Assembly: GCA_017304555.1 (NCBI GenBank) | Contig: JAFKKS010000169.1 | Location: 1-32,651, forward strand | DNA from: Hyphomicrobiales bacterium | Lineage (GTDB): Bacteria; Pseudomonadota; Alphaproteobacteria; Rhizobiales; Xanthobacteraceae | Direction: 5' to 3' | Length of the DNA stretch: 32,651 nt | Part shown: one piece after another, positions 16,537 through 24,783 of the stretch | How the letters are laid out: each line of letters opens with the position of its first letter | Position numbering within the stretch: position 1 is the stretch's first letter | The notes under the pieces: generated by a model | The model's database searches: none | What the model was told of the DNA's origin: nothing | Seen by the model: the letters and a program-made list of their open reading frames with translations, nothing else | Program-made: the position numbers and the translations under genes

Positions 16537-17952
16537 TCAAAGCTGCGGAGCGGCGCGATGAAAATCGGTCGCGCGCTGATAGACGTCGACCGCCCGCAGC
16601 ATCGCCCCCTCACTGAACGGATGCCCGACAAGTTGATACGCCAGCGGCAATCCGGCCGATGAGAACCCGCACGGCACGCTCACCGCGGGCAGCCCAAAGA
16701 AATTGAATGGGCGCATGAAATGCGTCAGCCGGCTGAACAACGTCAGCAGTGTTTCGCTGTCTTTCGTCTCCATGTCGCTCTCCACGATCGTTGGTGTGAG
16801 AAGCGGTGTCGCGGGAATATGCAACATGTCGATGCCCGCCATGGTTTCGGAGATGAATTGCGCCGTCATGACGCCGCGCAGGCGCAAGGCGTCGATGTAG
16901 TCCGTCGCCGGAAGGTAAAGTCCGCCTTCGATGCGGAAACGCACGCTGTTGGAATAATCCTGCGGCCGGGTCTCCAGCCATTGCCGATGCATGGCCGCCG
17001 CTTCGCCCTTGATGATCGTCTCTCCGACACGGAACGCCGCCGACAGATCCGACAGCGCGACGCGGCGAACCTTGGCGCCTAATTTTTCCAGTTGCCGCAC
17101 GCTCGCTTCCATCGCGGCAGCGATTTCCGGATCCAGGGTGACACCGTGCTCGGCGACACCGATGGTCATTCCCGAAAGATCGGCCGCGCCCAGCATCGCC
17201 GCGTAGTCCGGCACCGACCGCATGCTGGCGGTCGAATCGTCGGGGTCCGCTCCGGCGATCGCCTGCAGCAGGAGCGCACAATCCCGCGCCGTACGTGCGA
17301 ACGGGCCGACGTGATCGAGGCTCCATGAGCGCGGCATGGCGCCATGGCGGCTAACCCGCCCATAGGTCGGCTTGAGGCCGACGACGCCGTTATACGCCGC
17401 CGGCAGCCGGATCGACGCGCCGGTGTCAGACCCGAGCGCACCGAATACGGCGCGCGCGGCGACAGAGACCGCCGAGCCGCTCGACGATCCGCCGGACACA
17501 TGCGCCGCGTCATAGGCATTGCGACAAGGACCGTAATGAATGTTGTGTCCAGTCGGCCCGGCCGCGAACTCCGACATATTCAGCGTACCGATCTCGACCG
17601 CGCCCGCCGCATCGAGCCGCCGCAAGACGGTCGCGGTGGTCTTCGCAATCTCATCGCGCAGGATACGGCTGCCGCCGGTCGAAGCCCTCCCCTCGCGATA
17701 GAACATATCCTTGTGCGCGAGCGGAATGCCGTGCAGCGGACCGCGCCGATGGCCTCGCTTCAGTTCCTCGTCGCGCGCACGCGCCGCGGCAAGCGCCGGT
17801 TCCGCATCGATACGGATGAAGCAATTGCGGCTCGCCTGCCAGGTCTGCGCACGGGCAAGGCACGCTTCCGTCAAGGCGACCGATGTGAGCCGCCCATCGG
17901 CAAGCCTTGCGGCCGCCTCCGCGAGGTCGAGGGTGGCGCAATCCTCACTCAT
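16537..17952 (-). CDS. Amidase-signature hydrolase (AtzE/GatA-like)
   Basis: This 471-aa serine hydrolase of the amidase signature family cleaves a C-N amide or ureide bond in the cytoplasm. The Ser-cisSer-Lys triad is visible: K81 in HGIPLAHKDMF, S156 in HVSGGSSSGSA, and nucleophile S180 in GSDTGASIRLPA. The usual TGGS oxyanion-loop sequence is TGAS here, a mild deviation. The C-terminal PFNFFGLPAVSVPCGF and GLPLAYQLVG are typical. The start is ATG 17952, overlapping by ATGA the stop of a 66-aa upstream gene; a longer frame to 18039 is out-of-frame sequence of that gene. The two-gene design copies AtzG-AtzE and GatC-GatA, in which the small protein steadies the amidase. Substrate unknown; linear ureides or amides released by the ring-opening enzymes fit the context. 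Confidence 0.9.
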   Translation of the reverse strand: MSEDCATLDLAEAAARLADGRLTSVALTEACLARAQTWQASRNCFIRIDAEPALAAARARDEELKRGHRRGPLHGIPLAHKDMFYREGRASTGGSRILRDEIAKTTATVLRRLDAAGAVEIGTLNMSEFAAGPTGHNIHYGPCRNAYDAAHVSGGSSSGSAVSVAARAVFGALGSDTGASIRLPAAYNGVVGLKPTYGRVSRHGAMPRSWSLDHVGPFARTARDCALLLQAIAGADPDDSTASMRSVPDYAAMLGAADLSGMTIGVAEHGVTLDPEIAAAMEASVRQLEKLGAKVRRVALSDLSAAFRVGETIIKGEAAAMHRQWLETRPQDYSNSVRFRIEGGLYLPATDYIDALRLRGVMTAQFISETMAGIDMLHIPATPLLTPTIVESDMETKDSETLLTLFSRLTHFMRPFNFFGLPAVSVPCGFSSAGLPLAYQLVGHPFSEGAMLRAVDVYQRATDFHRAAPQL

Positions 17953-18149
17953 GATGATTTGCGGTCCAGCAGGGCGCGGAAGTCGCCCGGTTCGTCGTTG
18001 AAAGAGAAAAGATGCGCGGCGCCGCGCACCGCGCCGCAAAGGCGCGTGACCTCCACCGCGATGTCGCCTATGCGCGCCGACGTGATGGAGGAAGTGCCCG
18101 GTGCTTTCATCAGAGTATCTGCCGGCGTTCGGTCATCGTTGTTGGGCAT
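17949..18149 (-). CDS. Small AtzG/GatC-like protein coupled to the amidase
   Basis: This 66-aa protein has an excellent ribosome binding site (AAGGAG, six bases before the ATG) and ends in an ATGA overlap with the amidase start, so it is a real gene despite its size. After a polar leader (1-24) it has one amphipathic helix-like stretch, ARIGDIAVEVTRLCGAVRGA, and then the tail FSFNDEPGDFRALLDR. GatC and AtzG have a similar helix and an acidic extended tail that wraps around the amidase partner. The resemblance is of pattern and context, not clear sequence identity. The promoter faces that of the tcuA-like gene and shares its operator. Function is inferred: assembly or stability subunit of the amidase. 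Confidence 0.65.
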   Translation of the reverse strand: MPNNDDRTPADTLMKAPGTSSITSARIGDIAVEVTRLCGAVRGAAHLFSFNDEPGDFRALLDRKSS

Positions 18150-18219
18150 CTTTCGCTCCTTCTTGCGCCTTTGTCATATCCGCGCATGGGGCGTTTGCGA
18201 AGCGTGCAGCCTTCGCGCA

Positions 18220-18257
18220 TTGCCCTTTTGTATACAATTGAGTACCTTCTGTGCAAA
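18220..18257. promoter_or_regulatory. Divergent promoter region with perfect GntR-type operator TTGTATACAA
   Basis: TTGTATACAA (18228-18237) is a perfect 10-base palindrome, 59 bases before the tcuA-like ATG and 78 before the AtzG-like ATG. Toward the amidase (minus), TTTGCA (18257-18252) and TATACA (18234-18229) have a 17-base spacer, with the operator over the -10. Toward tcuA (plus), TTGCCC (18220-18225) and TACCTT (18243-18248) also have a 17-base spacer, with the operator between them, but these are weaker matches. A second small dyad, GCGAAG/CTTCGC (18197-18202, 18211-18216), lies next to it. Confidence 0.6.
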
Positions 18258-18296
18258 GACCAAGATGATCTTCGCGGCTATGCAGGGAAACTAAAG

Positions 18297-19805
18297 ATGT
18301 CATCTCCGGATTTCGACGTCATCATCGTCGGCGCGGGCAACGCGGCCTTCTGCGCGGCCTTGGCGGCGCGCCAGCGCGGCGCAAGCGTGCTCATGCTCGA
18401 ATGCGCGCCGGAAGCGGAAAGCGGTGGCAACAGCCGATTCACGGCCGGCGCGATACGGTTCGCTTATCGCGGGGTTGACGATCTCAAAGCGATTATGCCC
18501 GACCTCACGCCTGACGAGATCGCCAATACGGACTTCGGAACCTACACCACCGACCAGTTCTACGAAGATATGTTTCGCGTAACGCGCTATCGCACCGATC
18601 CGGCGCTGTGCGAGCGGCTGGTGACGACGTCCTTCGACACTATGAAATGGCTGCGCGGGCTCGGCGTCCGTTTTGCGCCGATTTACGGGCGGCAGGCTTT
18701 CAAGATCGACGGCAAGTTCAAGTTCTGGGGCGGCCTTACGGTCGAAGCTGTCGGCGGCGGCCCAGGCCTCATCGAGCAGCACACGGCCATTGCGAAGAAG
18801 CTCGGCGTTGAAATCCGCTACAACGCGCGCGCGATCAGCTTGATCCATGACGGATTCAGCGTGCGCGGCGTGAATGTCCGCGAGGGCACCTCGATCCATG
18901 CCCTCCATGCATCGGCCGTCATCCTCGCGAGCGGCGGCTTCGAATCGAACAGCGAGTGGCGAACCCGCTATCTCGGCCCCGGCTGGGAAGTGGCGAAGGT
19001 GCGCGGCACCCGTTTCAACACCGGAGACGGCATCCGCATGGCGCTCGACATCGGCGCATCGCCTTACGGTAACTGGTCGGGCTGTCACGCCGTCGGTTGG
19101 GACTTCAATGCGCCGGAGTTCGGCGACCTGACCGTCGGCGACAATTTTCAGAAACACTCCTACCCCTGGGGCATCATGGTCAATGCTACCGGGCGCCGCT
19201 TCGTCGACGAAGGCGCTGACTTCCGCAACTACACATATGCGAAGTACGGCCGGCGCATTCTCGAGCAACCCGATCAGTTCGCATGGCAGATCTTCGACCA
19301 GAAAGTCACGCACCTGCTGCGCGACGAATACCGTATCAAGCGCGTCACGAAAGTCGCGGCCGACACGATTGAAGCCTTGGCCGACAAGCTCGAAGGTGTT
19401 GACCGCGACGCATTCCTCGACGAGATCCGCCGCTACAATGCGGCGGTGCGCACCGACATTCCGTTTAATGCCAACGTCAAGGACGGGCGCTGCACGCAAG
19501 GCCTGGAGGTGCCGAAGTCGAACTGGGCCAACACGATCGATCAAGGCCCGTTCGAAGCCTATCAGGTCGGCTGCGGCATCACCTTCACCTTCGGCGGGTT
19601 GCGCATCGATCCCACGTCGGGTCAGGTGCAGAACAATGATCTTCAGAATATCCCGGGGCTCTATGCGGCAGGGGAACTCGTCGGCGGCCTCTTCTTCTTC
19701 AATTATCCGGGCGGCACCGGCCTCATCTCCGGCTGCGTGTTTGGCCGCCTCGCAGGAGCGTCCGCCCGCGCGGCGGTCAAGCCCGCAGCAAGCGCCGCCG
19801 AATAG
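18297..19805 (+). CDS. FAD-dependent dehydrogenase, tricarballylate dehydrogenase (TcuA)-like
   Basis: This 502-aa flavoprotein is of the fumarate reductase/succinate dehydrogenase flavoprotein family, closest in style to TcuA, which oxidises tricarballylate to cis-aconitate. FAD-binding is seen in DVIIVGAGNAAFCAALAA (7-24) and ESGGNSRFTAGAIRFAY. The TcuA-like block YGRQAFKIDGKFKFWGGL lies near 138-155, followed by ASGGFESN, NTGDGIRMAL and the final GLYAAGELVGGLFFFNYPGG. No TcuB-like iron-sulfur/heme electron acceptor gene is in the window, so the electron acceptor differs or is encoded elsewhere. The start is ATG 18297, which gives the canonical short N-terminus; the frame is open further upstream through the promoter. 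It heads a transcript with an aldehyde dehydrogenase. Family call is strong; the true substrate may be another unsaturated or branched carboxylic acid. Confidence 0.85.
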   Translation: MSSPDFDVIIVGAGNAAFCAALAARQRGASVLMLECAPEAESGGNSRFTAGAIRFAYRGVDDLKAIMPDLTPDEIANTDFGTYTTDQFYEDMFRVTRYRTDPALCERLVTTSFDTMKWLRGLGVRFAPIYGRQAFKIDGKFKFWGGLTVEAVGGGPGLIEQHTAIAKKLGVEIRYNARAISLIHDGFSVRGVNVREGTSIHALHASAVILASGGFESNSEWRTRYLGPGWEVAKVRGTRFNTGDGIRMALDIGASPYGNWSGCHAVGWDFNAPEFGDLTVGDNFQKHSYPWGIMVNATGRRFVDEGADFRNYTYAKYGRRILEQPDQFAWQIFDQKVTHLLRDEYRIKRVTKVAADTIEALADKLEGVDRDAFLDEIRRYNAAVRTDIPFNANVKDGRCTQGLEVPKSNWANTIDQGPFEAYQVGCGITFTFGGLRIDPTSGQVQNNDLQNIPGLYAAGELVGGLFFFNYPGGTGLISGCVFGRLAGASARAAVKPAASAAE

Positions 19806-19857
19806 GCGGCGACTTCGACAAACTTCGAACAAACGCAGTCTTCGCTAGGTGAATATG

Positions 19858-21318
19858 ATGACATTGTCCTCCGTGCGCGCAAACTCGGTTTCTCTCGATC
19901 TCCCGCCGCTGCAGTCGTTGATCGACGGCAAGTGGATGGGTGGCGCGGTGACGTTCCCGGTGCACGACAAATTCACCCACGAAACGCTCTGCGATATCGT
20001 CGAAGCGACGCAAGAGCATGTCGGCGAGGCGGTTCGCGTGGCCAACGACGCGTTCCTAACGAAGGTGCCGCCGCCGCACGAGCGGGCGCGCATTCTTCAG
20101 CGCGTCGCCGAGCTCGTTGACCAGAACCGTCAGCGCTTTCTTGATCTCATGGTGGCGGAGACAGGGTTCACCGTTCCGGACGCAACCGGCGACATCGACC
20201 GCACGCTCGTCAGTCTGCGCCTCTGCGCCGAGGAGGCAACACGCATCGTCGGCGAGACTGTCGCTTTTGCAGCAAGCCCGGGACAGCATCAGCGCGTCGG
20301 CTTCACCATGCGCTTTCCGCTCGGAATCGTATGTGCGATCACGCCGTTCAACTCGCCGCTTAATACGGTGGCGCACAAAATCGGGCCCGCACTTGCCGCG
20401 GGCAATGCCGTCATCCTGAAGCCTTCCGGGTTGACGCCACTCACCGCCGCCCTCTTCTGCCAAACCTTCATCGACGCCGGCCTGCCGCCCGGCCTTCTCA
20501 GCCTCTTGCAGGGGATGGGCGACCGCGTCGGCAACTGGCTGCTCGCCGAACAGGCGATCGCGTTCTACTCGTTCACCGGAAGCACGCGGGTCGGCCGCAT
20601 CATCCAGCAGGCAGCGGGATTGCGCCGCACGCAGATGGAGCTTGGCAGTATCGCCAGCACCATCGTCTGCGCCGACGCCGATCTCGATAGGGCTGTCCCC
20701 AAGATCGCCAACGCCTCTTTCCGCAAGGCCGGCCAGGTATGCACGTCGGTGCAGCGTCTCTACGTTGAAGAGCAAGTGCTAAACGACGTCGCGGAGCGGC
20801 TCGTCGCCGCGGCTTCTTCAATGCCGGCCGGCAATCCGCGCGACGAACGTACGCGCGTCGGCCCGATGATCTCTGAAGCCTCGGCAAAGCGCGCCGAAAG
20901 CTGGGTGGAGGAAGCGCGTCTCGGCCAAGCGCGCGTTCTTCACGGCGGAACGCGCGAGCGCTCCGTCCTCACTCCAACGGTTCTCACGAATGTACGCGAC
21001 GGCATGCGCGTCATCGAAGAGGAAATTTTTGCGCCGTGCCTGTCGATCCTCCCCTTCTCCAAGCTCGAGGAAGCGATCGGTCACGCCAACAACACGCCCT
21101 TCGGGCTTTCGTCTGGCATCTTCACACGCGATGTGAACCGCGCGATGGCCGCGGCAAAGTCCTTGCGCTTCGGCTCGATCCACATCAACGAATCGTCGAG
21201 TTCGCGCGCGGACGGCATGCCGTTCGGGGGGGTCAAAGACTCCGGTTTCGGGCATGAAGGCCCGAAATACGCGATCCGTGAGGTCACCGAGGAGCGCCTC
21301 GTGACCTTCAATTCGTGA
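19858..21318 (+). CDS. NAD(P)-dependent aldehyde dehydrogenase
   Basis: This 486-aa aldehyde dehydrogenase superfamily member oxidises an aldehyde to the acid. Visible features are GIVCAITPFNSPLN with the conserved Asn (about N166), KPSG cofactor-site lysine, the FTGSTRVG Rossmann loop, general base E261 in MELGS, nucleophile C295 in KAGQVCTSVQR, and EEIFAPCL. The usual ELGGK/N after the catalytic Glu is ELGSI, a modest departure near the nicotinamide site. It resembles the lactaldehyde/glyceraldehyde-3-phosphate non-phosphorylating subgroup. I chose ATG 19858 because AGGTG (19847-19851) is six bases upstream; GTG 19849 and ATG 19855 are alternatives. It follows the tcuA-like gene by 52 bases. 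The aldehyde may come from amine oxidation elsewhere in the island. Confidence 0.9.
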   Translation: MTLSSVRANSVSLDLPPLQSLIDGKWMGGAVTFPVHDKFTHETLCDIVEATQEHVGEAVRVANDAFLTKVPPPHERARILQRVAELVDQNRQRFLDLMVAETGFTVPDATGDIDRTLVSLRLCAEEATRIVGETVAFAASPGQHQRVGFTMRFPLGIVCAITPFNSPLNTVAHKIGPALAAGNAVILKPSGLTPLTAALFCQTFIDAGLPPGLLSLLQGMGDRVGNWLLAEQAIAFYSFTGSTRVGRIIQQAAGLRRTQMELGSIASTIVCADADLDRAVPKIANASFRKAGQVCTSVQRLYVEEQVLNDVAERLVAAASSMPAGNPRDERTRVGPMISEASAKRAESWVEEARLGQARVLHGGTRERSVLTPTVLTNVRDGMRVIEEEIFAPCLSILPFSKLEEAIGHANNTPFGLSSGIFTRDVNRAMAAAKSLRFGSIHINESSSSRADGMPFGGVKDSGFGHEGPKYAIREVTEERLVTFNS

Positions 21319-21362
21319 TCAGTGCGGCGCAAGATGCCCACTGTTTCAACATGACTGCCTTG

Positions 21363-21381
21363 CAGGCCGCAGCGCGGCCTG
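21363..21381 (+). terminator. GC-rich stem-loop after the aldehyde dehydrogenase gene
   Basis: CAGGCCGC (21363-21370), AGC loop, GCGGCCTG (21374-21381): a perfect 8-bp, very GC-rich hairpin 45 bases past the stop codon. No T-run follows, so it may be a Rho-assisted or mRNA-stabilising 3' end. It probably divides the tcuA-like/ALDH transcript from the transporter/hydantoinase transcript. Confidence 0.45.
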
Positions 21382-21481
21382 ACACGCCCGTGCGGCGCTG
21401 ATATTGTTCTTCGCTTGGCCCGAACTGACGTATTCGTGCCGAGCGCGCCCAGCGGCGTCGCCGTCGTGCAAGGACAACCCA

Positions 21482-22711
21482 ATGAACATGAACGTTTCGG
21501 GCCAAAGCATGGCGTTGCAGTCTGCCGTCATGCTTCCGGTGCTGATCGCGCTGAGCGCGACCCACCTGCTCAACGACATGATTCAATCGCTTATCCCCGC
21601 GATCTACCCGATCATAAAAAGCGTCTATGGGCTGGACTTCGGCCAGGTCGGCATGATCACCCTGACCTTTCAGATCACAGCTTCACTTTTGCAGCCCGCG
21701 GTCGGCTACTACACCGATCGCAACCCGATGCCTTACTCCATGGTCATTGGCATGGGCTCGTCGTTACTCGGTCTGCTCGGGCTCGCATATGCCGGCAGCT
21801 ATAGCTTGCTTCTTGTCGCAGCAGCGTTCGTTGGGCTTGGCTCTTCGATTTTTCACCCGGAAGCGACACGCATGGCGCGTAGCGCATCAGGTGGACGGCA
21901 CGGCTTCGCGCAGGGAGTCTTCCAAGTCGGCGGCCAAAGCGGCAGCGCGCTCGGCCCGGTGTTGGCGGCGTTCATCATCGTGCCATTCGGCCAAACGTCA
22001 ATCGCCTGGTTCTCCGTCGCCGCCCTGGTAGCGATGATGCTGATGGTGTGGACCGCGCGGACCTTTGCGCGCGTTCAACGCGCACACGCGGCAACCGTGG
22101 CGTCCGCGCCGAAGCCCGTACGCAACGTGACGCCGGAATCGGCTCCAGTCGGATCGTCGGTACTATTTTCGCTCGTAATCTTGATGGTCTTACTGTTCTC
22201 GAAGAGCGCGTATTCATCGAGCTTCAATTCGTTTTACACGTTTTACCTGATCCATAAATTCGGCGTATCGGTCCAAGCGTCACAGATGATGCTCTTCTTG
22301 TTTCTCGCCGCTGCCGCCGCTGGCACCTTGGGGGGCGGCATCTTGGGCGACAAGATTGGCCGCAAGAACATTATTTGGTTTTCGATCCTCGGTGCTCTGC
22401 CCTTCACGCTGATACTGCCCTTCGCCAATCTATTTTGGACCGGCGTACTCACGGTCGTCATCAATCTGATCATGTCGAGCGCATTCGCGGCCATCTTGAT
22501 CTACGCGATCGAACTCTTGCCGCGACGCGCTGGCATGATTGGCGGCCTGTTCTACGGGCTCTCGTTCGGCCTTGGAGGACTCGCAGCCGTCATTCTCGGC
22601 GAAATGGCGGACTACGTCGGCATCGAGATGCTCTTCCGAATCTGCGCCTTCCTGCCTGCGATCGGGCTTCTCGCTTGGTTCCTTCCCTCGTTGCGAAGTA
22701 ATGTACGTTGA
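21482..22711 (+). CDS. MFS transporter, fosmidomycin-resistance (Fsr)-like
   Basis: This is a 409-aa inner-membrane carrier with about 12 hydrophobic segments and a central cytoplasmic loop (around 190-220, basic and proline/alanine-rich). The Fsr-like signature is clear: ATHLLNDMIQSLIPAIYPI, GYYTDRNPMPYSM, GLGSSIFHPEATRMAR and GGRHGFAQGVFQVGGQSGSALGP. The start is ATG 21482 with AAGGA eight bases upstream; the open frame extends further 5' without family similarity. Fsr itself exports fosmidomycin, but many relatives are linked to catabolic genes and may move small acids or amides. As first gene before the carbamoylase, racemase and hydantoinase genes, it may import the hydantoin or expel an intermediate. 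Direction of transport cannot be told. Confidence 0.87.
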   Translation: MNMNVSGQSMALQSAVMLPVLIALSATHLLNDMIQSLIPAIYPIIKSVYGLDFGQVGMITLTFQITASLLQPAVGYYTDRNPMPYSMVIGMGSSLLGLLGLAYAGSYSLLLVAAAFVGLGSSIFHPEATRMARSASGGRHGFAQGVFQVGGQSGSALGPVLAAFIIVPFGQTSIAWFSVAALVAMMLMVWTARTFARVQRAHAATVASAPKPVRNVTPESAPVGSSVLFSLVILMVLLFSKSAYSSSFNSFYTFYLIHKFGVSVQASQMMLFLFLAAAAAGTLGGGILGDKIGRKNIIWFSILGALPFTLILPFANLFWTGVLTVVINLIMSSAFAAILIYAIELLPRRAGMIGGLFYGLSFGLGGLAAVILGEMADYVGIEMLFRICAFLPAIGLLAWFLPSLRSNVR

Positions 22712-22747
22712 ATCTTTGGCCAAGGAACTCCCCTTGTCAGGCCACTT

Positions 22748-24103
22748 ATGATCGAAACGCAGGCTGACGCCCCTATTGGACGAACGATGACCTCAAGCAC
22801 AGAAACTGCCCATGTTTCGCCAGCAAAATCGGCATCAACGCTCAAGAGCGCCGTGCTAGCTCAGCGCGCGCTTGCCGAACGCCTATTCGCAACGCTCGCG
22901 AACGGCAGTCAAGGCAACCCCGGCATCATGCGAGACACGTTCGGACCAGGGGAGAATTTCGCTCACGGCGTCCTGACGGATTTTGCTGCCGAGGCGGGAT
23001 TGGCCGTCTCGAAGGATTTTGCCGCCAACACTTATGTCACCTGGCGCGGCAGCGAGCCGAACGCGCCGCGAATTCTGATGGGCTCACATCTCGACAGCGT
23101 CCCCCACGGCGGGAATTTCGATGGCGCTGCGGGTGTCATCGCGGGCCTCGTCGTCATCGAGGCCTTGCGCAGCCTTGGCGTCCGTCCTCGTCGCGATGTC
23201 ACCGTGATGGGTGTGCGCGCGGAGGAAAGCGTCTGGTTCCAGGTTTCCTATGTCGGCAGTCGCTCAGCGCTCGGCCGGTTGCCGGACGGAGCGCTCGAAG
23301 CGAAGCGCATCGACAACGGCAAGTCCCTCGCCGCACACATCGCCGAATGCGGTGGCGATCCGGACGCAATTCGCCGCCGCGAGCGACATCTCGATCCGGC
23401 GACGATCCGTGCCTTCCTCGAGGTCCATATCGAGCAGGCGCCGAGCCTCGTCGAGTCGCACCTTCCGCTTGCAATATGCAGCGGCGTTCCCGGTAATTTC
23501 CGCTATCCCAACGCACGCATTGTCGGACGCCACGACCACGTCGGGACGCCGCGGCGCTTCCGGCACGATGCGGCGATGGCCGGGGCCGAACTCGCGATGA
23601 CGCTCGACCGCATCTGGGAGGAGGAAGAGAAGGCTGGTGTGCCGCTTGCCGTGACCTTCGGCCGTTTCCACACCGATGCGGCGGCTCACGGGATGACCAT
23701 CGTGCCAGGCGCGTTCGCCTTCAGCCTCGATGTCCGCGCTTATGATGCGGCCGTACTGGAGCGCGTCGAAAAGCAAATGCTCGCAGCGATTGCCGGCATC
23801 GAAGCGCGACGGCGTGTCACCTTCGAACTTGGCGCACGTGCGAGCGCCGCCGTCGGCAAGGTCGATCCGGCAATCGTCGCCGCACTCGAGGCGGGAGCCG
23901 CGCGTCATGACATCGCGACCATGCGGCTCGGAAGCCCCGCGTCACATGATTCCGCCGCCTTTGCGGAAGCAGGCATTCCGATGGCAATGCTGTTCGTGCG
24001 CAACGAGCACGGGAGCCACAATCCGATGGAAGCGATGGAGATCGACGATTTCCTCGCCGCCTGCACGGTTCTTGCCGATTGGGTCGCCGCAGAGGTTACA
24101 TAA
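22748..24103 (+). CDS. hyuC: N-carbamoyl-L-amino-acid hydrolase / beta-ureidopropionase-type M20 amidohydrolase
   Basis: This 451-aa di-metal hydrolase of the M20 allantoate/N-carbamoyl amino acid branch converts N-carbamoyl amino acids to amino acid, CO2 and ammonia. Metal and active-site motifs are GSHLDSVPHGGNFDGAAGV (HxD and bridging Asp), the Glu pair in RAEESVWF, LEVHIEQAPSLVE, and the last histidine in EHGSHNPMEAM. The lid domain reads IVGRHDHVGTPRRFRHDA, as HAGTTPM-type family members. The Glu-pair context (EESVWFQ) differs from the more common EEGARF. ATG 22748 is used; a second ATG at 22787 would lose 13 poorly conserved residues. It is three bases from the racemase gene. Product stereochemistry (L) is inferred from family. 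Confidence 0.87.
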   Translation: MIETQADAPIGRTMTSSTETAHVSPAKSASTLKSAVLAQRALAERLFATLANGSQGNPGIMRDTFGPGENFAHGVLTDFAAEAGLAVSKDFAANTYVTWRGSEPNAPRILMGSHLDSVPHGGNFDGAAGVIAGLVVIEALRSLGVRPRRDVTVMGVRAEESVWFQVSYVGSRSALGRLPDGALEAKRIDNGKSLAAHIAECGGDPDAIRRRERHLDPATIRAFLEVHIEQAPSLVESHLPLAICSGVPGNFRYPNARIVGRHDHVGTPRRFRHDAAMAGAELAMTLDRIWEEEEKAGVPLAVTFGRFHTDAAAHGMTIVPGAFAFSLDVRAYDAAVLERVEKQMLAAIAGIEARRRVTFELGARASAAVGKVDPAIVAALEAGAARHDIATMRLGSPASHDSAAFAEAGIPMAMLFVRNEHGSHNPMEAMEIDDFLAACTVLADWVAAEVT

Positions 24104-24106
24104 GAC

Positions 24107-24766
24107 ATGAGCCGCCGCAGCCGCATTCTCGTCATCAACCCGAACTCCAACGAGGCGGTCACTGAAGGGCTGCGCCAAGCTGTCGCGCCGCTCTCCTTTA
24201 CCGAAGGGCCGGAGATCGTCTGCGAGACGCTCAAGGAAGGGCCGATCGGAATCGAGACGCAAGAGCATGCCGACAGCGTGACGATCCCGCTCCGCCGTCG
24301 CGTGGAATCGGCAAACGATGTCGATGCCTTCGTGATCGCCTGCTATTCCGATCCCGGACTTCATGTGGCGCGCGAAGGAACGGCGCGCCCCGTCTTTGGC
24401 ATCGCCGAATGCGGCGTGCTCACCGCACTGACGCGCGCCGACAGTTTCGGCGTCATCGCGATCAAGTCACGCTCGATCCCACGCCATATCCGCTATCTGC
24501 GTCAGATGGACTTGATGCATCGCTTCGCCGGCGAGCGTCCGCTCGAAATGTCGGTCGCTGAAAGCGCGACGGGCGAAGGGACGCTGGCGCGGATGATTGC
24601 GGTTGCGACCGAACTCAAGGAACGCGACGGCGCCGGCGCCATCGTGATGGGCTGCGCCGGCATGGCGCGCCATCGCCGTCCGCTGGAAGAGGCTGTCGGC
24701 GTCCCGGTGATCGACCCGACCCAAGCGGCCGTCGCCATGGCGATCGGCGCCATCGCAGTCCGCTGA
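24107..24766 (+). CDS. hyuE: Hydantoin racemase (Asp/Glu racemase superfamily)
   Basis: This 219-aa cofactor-independent racemase interconverts D- and L-5-substituted hydantoins. The N-terminal ILVINPNSNEAVTEGLR is typical of the HyuE/AroM-like group. The two catalytic cysteines are visible: C79 in IACYSDPG and C183 in VMGCAGM. The spacing matches characterised hydantoin racemases. It begins three bases after the carbamoylase stop, and the hydantoinase gene follows after 17 bases with a good AAGGAAG site, so carbamoylase, racemase and hydantoinase form a single cassette for complete conversion of a racemic hydantoin. Substrate side chain is unknown. Confidence 0.9.
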   Translation: MSRRSRILVINPNSNEAVTEGLRQAVAPLSFTEGPEIVCETLKEGPIGIETQEHADSVTIPLRRRVESANDVDAFVIACYSDPGLHVAREGTARPVFGIAECGVLTALTRADSFGVIAIKSRSIPRHIRYLRQMDLMHRFAGERPLEMSVAESATGEGTLARMIAVATELKERDGAGAIVMGCAGMARHRRPLEEAVGVPVIDPTQAAVAMAIGAIAVR

Positions 24767-24783
24767 GATTAAGGAAGAACGAG

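Noticed and set aside
18300..19832. Minus-strand open frame of 510 aa opposite the tcuA-like gene
   Set aside because: It is fully antisense to a clear flavoprotein gene, shows no recognisable domain, and would remove the intergenic operator logic.
21482..22711. Antibiotic resistance function for the Fsr-like MFS protein
   Set aside because: Family similarity alone does not show fosmidomycin export, and linkage to a hydantoin cassette makes a catabolic transport role more likely.
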